A DNA stretch of 64,000 bases from Gillisia sp. Hel_I_86. Its GTDB lineage: Bacteria; Bacteroidota; Bacteroidia; Flavobacteriales; Flavobacteriaceae. Where the stretch lies: the NCBI RefSeq assembly GCF_007827275.1, contig NZ_VISE01000001.1, positions 2,108,001 to 2,172,000 of the forward strand. The letters run 5' to 3'. Made by a program: the position numbers and the translations under genes. Numbering within the stretch: the first letter of the stretch is position 1; the number at the start of each line of letters is the position of its first letter. Below the pieces are notes generated by a model. It was not told the DNA's origin. It saw nothing but the letters and a program-made list of their open reading frames with translations, and did not search any database. This document shows, in pieces, positions 59,803 to 64,000 of this stretch.

Positions 59803-61833
59803 CTATTTTATTAACCCTAAAGCTGAATTTATTGTTTTCACAGGAAGCTGGCAGGCTCCGTTGGTACACACGTAAATAAGGTCTTGCCCTTCTTTGAACC
59901 GATGCTTAAAAAGGGGGGAATTAGAGCTCTCCATTTTTGAACCTGCGAGTAGCACATTGGGAAGATAATACGTGTTGAGTTCCTCTAACAATTTTTTTGC
60001 ATTGGTCCCCATGATCACAACTTCATAAAAACCATGGGTAAAATTCAATTTAAGGTTTAACCAGTTGGAATATCCTTGTGGATAATCTTTAAGCTGAGGA
60101 GCTACCGCATTTATCATTTTTTCTGAAATTCTATAGAAATTTTCCTCCGCAAAATATTTAGAGAGTTTGAACAGGTTTTGGGCCATTACAGAATTAGAGG
60201 CAGGAATTACATTGTCTGAAAGCTCATAGCTTCTGGTAATAAGTGGCTGGTCCTTCTTTGAAGTAAAATAAAACAGTCCCGACTTAGAATCATGAAAATT
60301 TTGGATACCATAATCCATTAGTTTTTTTGAGAAAACAAGCCATCGAAAATCAAAGGTGACTTCATATAATTTGATGAAGGCTTCAATTGTAAAAGCATAG
60401 TCTTCCAAATAGCCATTAATGGAACTTATTCCATTTTTAAATGAGCGATGAAGATTTCCTTCAGTCTTGTATAGGTACTGCTGGATAAAAGATGCATTTT
60501 TGAGGGCCGCGATTAAATATTCTTCTTTTCTGAAAACCTTATAAGCATCGACATAACCAGAGAGCATCAAGGCGTTCCAAGAGGTCAATTGCTTATCGTC
60601 CAATCTTGGTTTTTTTCTTTTGTTTCTTTCAGAAGAAAGCGTTGTGGACCAACGTGCTTTCATTTTCCTGAAATCTTCTGAACCCAGTTGATGTTTATTT
60701 AAAAATGTTGAATCTTCTTCGGTTCGAATTAAGACATATTCATTGTTTTCCCATTTCCCATAAGAATTCACGTTGTAGTATTCCTTGAAAAGGGGGAACT
60801 CTTCCTTTAGAAATTCTTTCAATTCATCAATTTGCCATGTATAAAAGGCCCCTTCTTTAAGTTTGCCATTTTTGTTGATGCTGTCTGCATCTAGCGAAGA
60901 GTAAAAAGAACCTTCCTTGGTGGTAAGATTGTTTTTTACAAATTCCAAGGTTTGTTCTACCACTTCTCGAAACCATTCATTATTAGTTGCTGCATACGCC
61001 TTGCTGTATAAACCCACCATTTGGGCGTTGTCGTACAACATTTTCTCGAAGTGTGGAATATGCCATTTTTCGTCTACAGCATATCTTGAAAAACCGCCTT
61101 CAATATGATCGTAGATGCCGCCAAAGGAAATCTTGGTCAGACTCAGCTTTACAAAATCTTCAATTTTTTCCTTATTGTAAAGTTGGGAATACTTCAGTAA
61201 AAATTCAAAATTAGAGGGGATCACAAATTTGGGAGCTTGTTTGGTTCCTCCGTAGTTCCAATCGAAATTCTTTTCTAATTTTTCAATAATAAGATCGAGG
61301 TCAATATCATTTTCAGATTGCGAGCTTGGAATCAACTGTATATTTTTAAGTCCCTCACTTAGTTTATCGGCATGTTCATGTAATTTTTCAGGATTTTCTT
61401 TATGGAGCTTCGCAATTTGTAATAGCGAGTTCTTCCAAGCTTCTTTTTTAAAATAGGTGCCGCCCCAAACCGGTCTACCATCTGGCAAGGCCACGATATT
61501 CATGGGCCATCCGCCGCTCCCGGTCATTAACTGGATAGCGCTCATATATACCATATCTATATCCGGGCGCTCTTCCCGGTCTACTTTTATATTATAATAA
61601 TGAGTGTTCATGATCTCTGCCACGTCTTCATCCTCAAAGCTTTCATGTTCCATTACATGGCACCAATGGCAAGCCGCATAGCCCACACTAATAATAATCA
61701 GTTTATTATCTGCCATGGCTTTGTCCAGGATATCAGCCCCCCAAGAATGCCAGTCTACAGGGTTGTGAGCATGCTGTAAAAGGTACGGGCTGCTTTCGTG
61801 GATCAGGGAATTTGTGTGTTTTTCAGGTTTCAT
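59803..61833 (-). CDS. DUF255 thioredoxin-domain protein (YyaL/SPATA20-like)
   Basis: The 676-aa cytoplasmic protein has an N-terminal thioredoxin-like domain: SSPYLLQHAHNPVDWHSWG, then the C-H-W-C active-site-like motif in GYAACHWCHVMEHESFED (about residue 55). A (alpha/alpha)6-barrel of glycosidase/epimerase type follows (about 200-600; YDHIEGGFSRYAVDEKWHIP, HFEKMLYDNAQM, LTSWNALMLSGY). The C-terminus YVCTNGACQLPV ends the family signature. The biological substrate is unknown. A long TIR repeat lies directly upstream. Confidence 0.93.
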   Translation of the reverse strand: MKPEKHTNSLIHESSPYLLQHAHNPVDWHSWGADILDKAMADNKLIIISVGYAACHWCHVMEHESFEDEDVAEIMNTHYYNIKVDREERPDIDMVYMSAIQLMTGSGGWPMNIVALPDGRPVWGGTYFKKEAWKNSLLQIAKLHKENPEKLHEHADKLSEGLKNIQLIPSSQSENDIDLDLIIEKLEKNFDWNYGGTKQAPKFVIPSNFEFLLKYSQLYNKEKIEDFVKLSLTKISFGGIYDHIEGGFSRYAVDEKWHIPHFEKMLYDNAQMVGLYSKAYAATNNEWFREVVEQTLEFVKNNLTTKEGSFYSSLDADSINKNGKLKEGAFYTWQIDELKEFLKEEFPLFKEYYNVNSYGKWENNEYVLIRTEEDSTFLNKHQLGSEDFRKMKARWSTTLSSERNKRKKPRLDDKQLTSWNALMLSGYVDAYKVFRKEEYLIAALKNASFIQQYLYKTEGNLHRSFKNGISSINGYLEDYAFTIEAFIKLYEVTFDFRWLVFSKKLMDYGIQNFHDSKSGLFYFTSKKDQPLITRSYELSDNVIPASNSVMAQNLFKLSKYFAEENFYRISEKMINAVAPQLKDYPQGYSNWLNLKLNFTHGFYEVVIMGTNAKKLLEELNTYYLPNVLLAGSKMESSNSPLFKHRFKEGQDLIYVCTNGACQLPVKTINSALGLIK

Positions 61834-61863
61834 AAATAATAATACTGGTTGTATGATTTTGGT

Positions 61864-62122
61864 TGTACAGTTCTTTCGTCACCCTGAGACCTGTGATAAA
61901 AAAATTTATCTAGCGTAGGGAATTGACGTCCTTTTCATATAAGCTTATGAGATGCTGAAACAAGTTCAGCATGACGATAATTCCGCATCGTCACCCTGAA
62001 TTTATTTCAGGGTCTCAATTTATTGTACTGATTCTTGGTGTCCTGATATTCTGAAACAATTCCGATAGCTATCGGAACAGAATGACGTACTTTTTCAGTT
62101 TATGACACTTTACGGATATACA
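61864..62122. repeat. TIR hairpin repeat, copy 6 (long form)
   Basis: The 259-bp copy, upstream of the DUF255 gene, runs from a degraded left end (TTGTACAG) to CGGATATACA. It shares TATCTAGCGTAGGGAATTGACG, GATGCTGAAACAAGTTCAGC and AATTCCGCATCGTCACCCTG with copy 5 at 21417. The right arm is TTCCGATAGCTATCGGAACAG. Together the two copies define a long variant of the family. Confidence 0.88.
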
Positions 62123-62163
62123 ATAATAATATAAGGAAACAAAAGAATCATTTAAAACAAAAA

Positions 62164-62220
62164 AGCCAATAACAAGTATTTCAAGTCTAGGAAGACCATT
62201 AAAATTACATGTTATTAGCT
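62164..62220 (-). terminator. Possible terminator of dodecin
   Basis: On the minus strand AGCTAATAACA (62210-62220) and TGTTATTGGCT (62164-62174) pair at 10 of 11 positions and are followed by TTTTTTG. The 35-nt loop is long for a terminator. It lies 25 bp after the dodecin stop. Confidence 0.4.
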
Positions 62221-62244
62221 CTAGCATTCCTTCTGAAGAAAAAT

Positions 62245-62445
62245 TTAACTCACTTCAAAGGAAATTTTCACGTTTACTCGATACTCGGTTAAATTCTCAC
62301 CTTGCACTCGTGCACTTTGGTCTTTTATGTAAACAGATTTGATGTTTTTTACTGTTTTTGCCGCATGCATTACTGCATTTTTAGCGGCATCTTCCCAACC
62401 TTTACTAGAGGTTGCCATTACTTCGATCACTTTAATTACTGGCAT
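62245..62445 (-). CDS. Dodecin family flavin-binding protein
   Basis: The 66-aa protein forms dodecameric shells that bind flavin in the cytoplasm. The family sequence is complete: KVIEVMATSSKGWEDAAKNA, the helix, then VKNIKSVYIKDQSARV and the strand ENLTEYRVNVKISFEVS. The conserved tryptophan W17 stacks with the flavin in characterised members. It has its own spacers on both sides. Confidence 0.93.
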   Translation of the reverse strand: MPVIKVIEVMATSSKGWEDAAKNAVMHAAKTVKNIKSVYIKDQSARVQGENLTEYRVNVKISFEVS

Positions 62446-62559
62446 AATATTTTTTTTAAATGGGTTATTATTAATTACCTATCTAAGGTACTAAATTATA
62501 AAGGCCTTGTTTATAAAGCTTTGTTAAATGGCCAATCCTAAGTATTTGGTTTATAAGGA

Positions 62560-63483
62560 CTATCCGTTTATGGCTTCTACGGTTTCTACTTTTCCTTGTA
62601 GCATATCCCGCATCATGGTTTCGATCCCGTTTTTTAAGGTGGCGGTAGATGAAGGACAACCACTACAAGCACCTTGTAAAATCACTTTTACTGTTTTGGT
62701 TTCTTCATTATAAGAGTCGAAAATAATATTTCCACCATCACTGGCCACTGCGGGTTTTATATATTCTTCCAAGATCTCGATAACCTGGGTGGAAACAGGG
62801 TCTAAATTTTCCAGCTTTTTAGCTTCAGTTGAAGCAACATCTTTATCTCCAGGTTCCTTTTCAAGGGTTTCCTTTAAAACGATGTCTTTCCCGTCCTGGA
62901 TATATTTAGTGATAAATTCACGCAGTTCCATTGCAATCTCATCCCAGTTTGCGATATCGTATTTATTAATGGAAATATAGTTCTCATCGATAAAAATCTC
63001 CTTTACAAAAGGAAAGTTGAACAAGGCCTGCGCTAAGGGAGCATCTGCGGTAGCATCTATATTTTTGAATTCTGCTGCAGAGATCACCAATTTTTTATTG
63101 GCAACAAATTTCAACACAGAAGGGTTGGGAGTCGTTTCGGCATAGACGGTAACTGGCACTTTTTTAGAAGGTGTGGCAGTGTCATCATCGGCTTTTATGA
63201 TAATTCCATCATTGTTTAAATATTCCAACAATTGTCCTGAAACCTCTTCTTGTACATCTGCCCATTCTATTATATTATACTTTTCTATAGCTATAAAGTT
63301 TTGAGATATAAAAACGGTTTTCACAAATGGCAAATGGAATAATTGCTGTGCCAATGGGGATTTTTTGGCTTCTTCTATATTTCCAAACTCGAAACTTTCA
63401 TGCCTGGTCAAAAACTGATTTGTTTCAAATTTTACAATCGCCGGATTGGACGTAGGTTCTATATTTATGGTATATGTGTTCAT
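62560..63483 (-). CDS. NifU family Fe-S scaffold with two Nfu N-domains
   Basis: The 307-aa scaffold has two Nfu_N domains in tandem (about 1-95: EPTSNPAIVKFETNQFL; about 110-195: ETTPNPSVLKFVANKKL). Each ends in a similar segment (VKTVFISQNFIAIEKYNI; VKEIFIDENYISINKYDI). The NifU-like C-terminal domain (about 225-300) has the Fe-S ligand pair C-S-G-C in LQGACSGCPSSTATLKNGIE. The start is ATG at 63483; a TTG six bases upstream is not needed. It would build or transfer 4Fe-4S clusters. The N-domain duplication is typical of Bacteroidetes Nfu proteins, as I recall. Confidence 0.92.
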   Translation of the reverse strand: MNTYTINIEPTSNPAIVKFETNQFLTRHESFEFGNIEEAKKSPLAQQLFHLPFVKTVFISQNFIAIEKYNIIEWADVQEEVSGQLLEYLNNDGIIIKADDDTATPSKKVPVTVYAETTPNPSVLKFVANKKLVISAAEFKNIDATADAPLAQALFNFPFVKEIFIDENYISINKYDIANWDEIAMELREFITKYIQDGKDIVLKETLEKEPGDKDVASTEAKKLENLDPVSTQVIEILEEYIKPAVASDGGNIIFDSYNEETKTVKVILQGACSGCPSSTATLKNGIETMMRDMLQGKVETVEAING

Positions 63484-63635
63484 CTTCAATATTTTGTTGC
63501 AAAATTACTAAAACAATGTGCGGTAATCTATATATTTACAATTGTTATTCTGGTTGAGTAGATAATCTTACCTTATATTGGATTTATTCTGAATTTTAAA
63601 AGTGCTTGGGTGCTTTGCAAATTATTTGTCATTTA

Positions 63636-64000
63636 ATGAAACTGTATTTTTCCATTAGTTTATTATTCTGTTTAATAATCTCTTCTATTGCTGAAGCGCA
63701 AGAGGTGATCCCTACCTATTCTGATTATTTAACGGACAATCTATATTTATTGCATCCCTCGATGGCAGGTGCCGCGAACTTCAATAAAATTAGGCTTACC
63801 GCAAGACAACAGTGGTTTGACGTTAAAGATGCACCGAGTTTACAAACACTAAGCGTTAATGGGCGACTGGGGGAAAAAATAGGAGTTGGAGGGATTGTTT
63901 TTAACGATAAAAATGGGAACTATTCTAAACAAGGTATTTATGCTACGTTTGCCTATCATTTATTGCTTTCTAGAAGTGAGCTGGACCTCAACCAGTTTTC
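63636..64000 (+). CDS. PorP/SprF family protein, cut by the right edge
   Basis: Only the first 121 residues are visible. The signal peptide MKLYFSISLLFCLIISSIAEAQ is followed by the family signature EVIPTYSDYLTDNLYLLHPSMAGAA, and then by FNKIRLTARQQWFDVKDAPS and strands such as KIGVGGIVFNDKNGNYSKQG. The opening has YLTDNLYLLHPS where the family has YMYNMSVLNPA, so it is a divergent PorP/SprF. The gene is divergent from the nfu gene. If a type B-sorted protein follows outside the window, it would be its partner. Confidence 0.88.
   Translation, partial: MKLYFSISLLFCLIISSIAEAQEVIPTYSDYLTDNLYLLHPSMAGAANFNKIRLTARQQWFDVKDAPSLQTLSVNGRLGEKIGVGGIVFNDKNGNYSKQGIYATFAYHLLLSRSELDLNQF

Noticed and set aside
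1-64000. tRNA, rRNA, riboswitch or prophage attachment sites
   Set aside because: I looked through the gene-free spaces and saw no cloverleaf, no conserved riboswitch core and no integrase; a covariance-model search would be needed to be certain.

Overview
The window is AT-rich chromosomal DNA of a gliding-type flavobacterium (Bacteroidota, most likely family Flavobacteriaceae). The evidence is the type IX secretion gene sprA in its sprA-gcvH-vanZ-tonB-remB neighbourhood, PorP/SprF proteins, a T9SS type B (CHU_C) sorted giant protein, a SusC/SusD pair, a fused HPRT-adenylate kinase, MaeB with a phosphotransacetylase-like tail, and promoters of the Bacteroidetes form TAnnTTTG. I assign no genus. 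I saw no rRNA, tRNA, CRISPR array or prophage.

Layout. 1-4028: purK (cut by the left edge), divergent hpt-adk fusion, obgE and a DUF4136 lipoprotein. 4309-11113 (minus): a surface cassette of a 1401-aa type B-sorted protein with six 86-aa repeats, its PorP/SprF partner and an OmpA/TPR lipid-free envelope protein, closed by a strong terminator. 11324-19650 (plus): TPR protein, mpl, radC, a deacetylase-like protein that seems to lack its active site, YjjG-type nucleotidase, a lipoprotein with a DUF5723 outer-membrane protein, and an unknown secreted protein. 19919-24128: rarA, rhomboid protease, a REP-associated transposase (RAYT) inside its own REP cluster, and rlmB. 24215-31432: an intact SusC/SusD pair followed by a decayed stretch holding a SusD tail, an intradiol-dioxygenase-like lipoprotein, a frameshifted YceI gene and a headless PfkB kinase. 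31592-45547: maeB, ruvA, sprA, gcvH, vanZ, tonB and remB. 45763-51026: cytochrome oxidase assembly and subunit genes (heme O synthase, two subunit III-type proteins, subunit IV, a cysteine-less SCO-like protein, SCO, DUF420, a small CxxC membrane protein). 51160-58189: a MacAB/TolC-type exporter with two permeases and two adaptors, then tsaB. 58861-63483 (minus): MscS channel, DUF255 thioredoxin-fold protein, dodecin and a NifU-type Fe-S protein. 63636-64000: start of another PorP/SprF gene.

Functional themes are envelope export and gliding (sprA, remB, PorP/SprF, CHU_C protein, TonB), respiration (cox assembly) and efflux. The intergenic spaces carry four separate dispersed repeat families: a hairpin element with terminal inverted repeats TGTATATCCG/CGGATATACA in six places, a 115-bp tandem element, a 60-bp double palindrome, and the REPs around the RAYT. 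Several copies sit directly on stop codons. The most useful leads are the TIR-bounded repeat family, the RAYT/REP pair, the apparently dead deacetylase, the broken SusD/YceI/PfkB stretch, the cysteine-less SCO neighbour and an antisense terminator embedded in tsaB. I do not see a clear, wholly undescribed multi-gene system; the candidates are stated with their limits.
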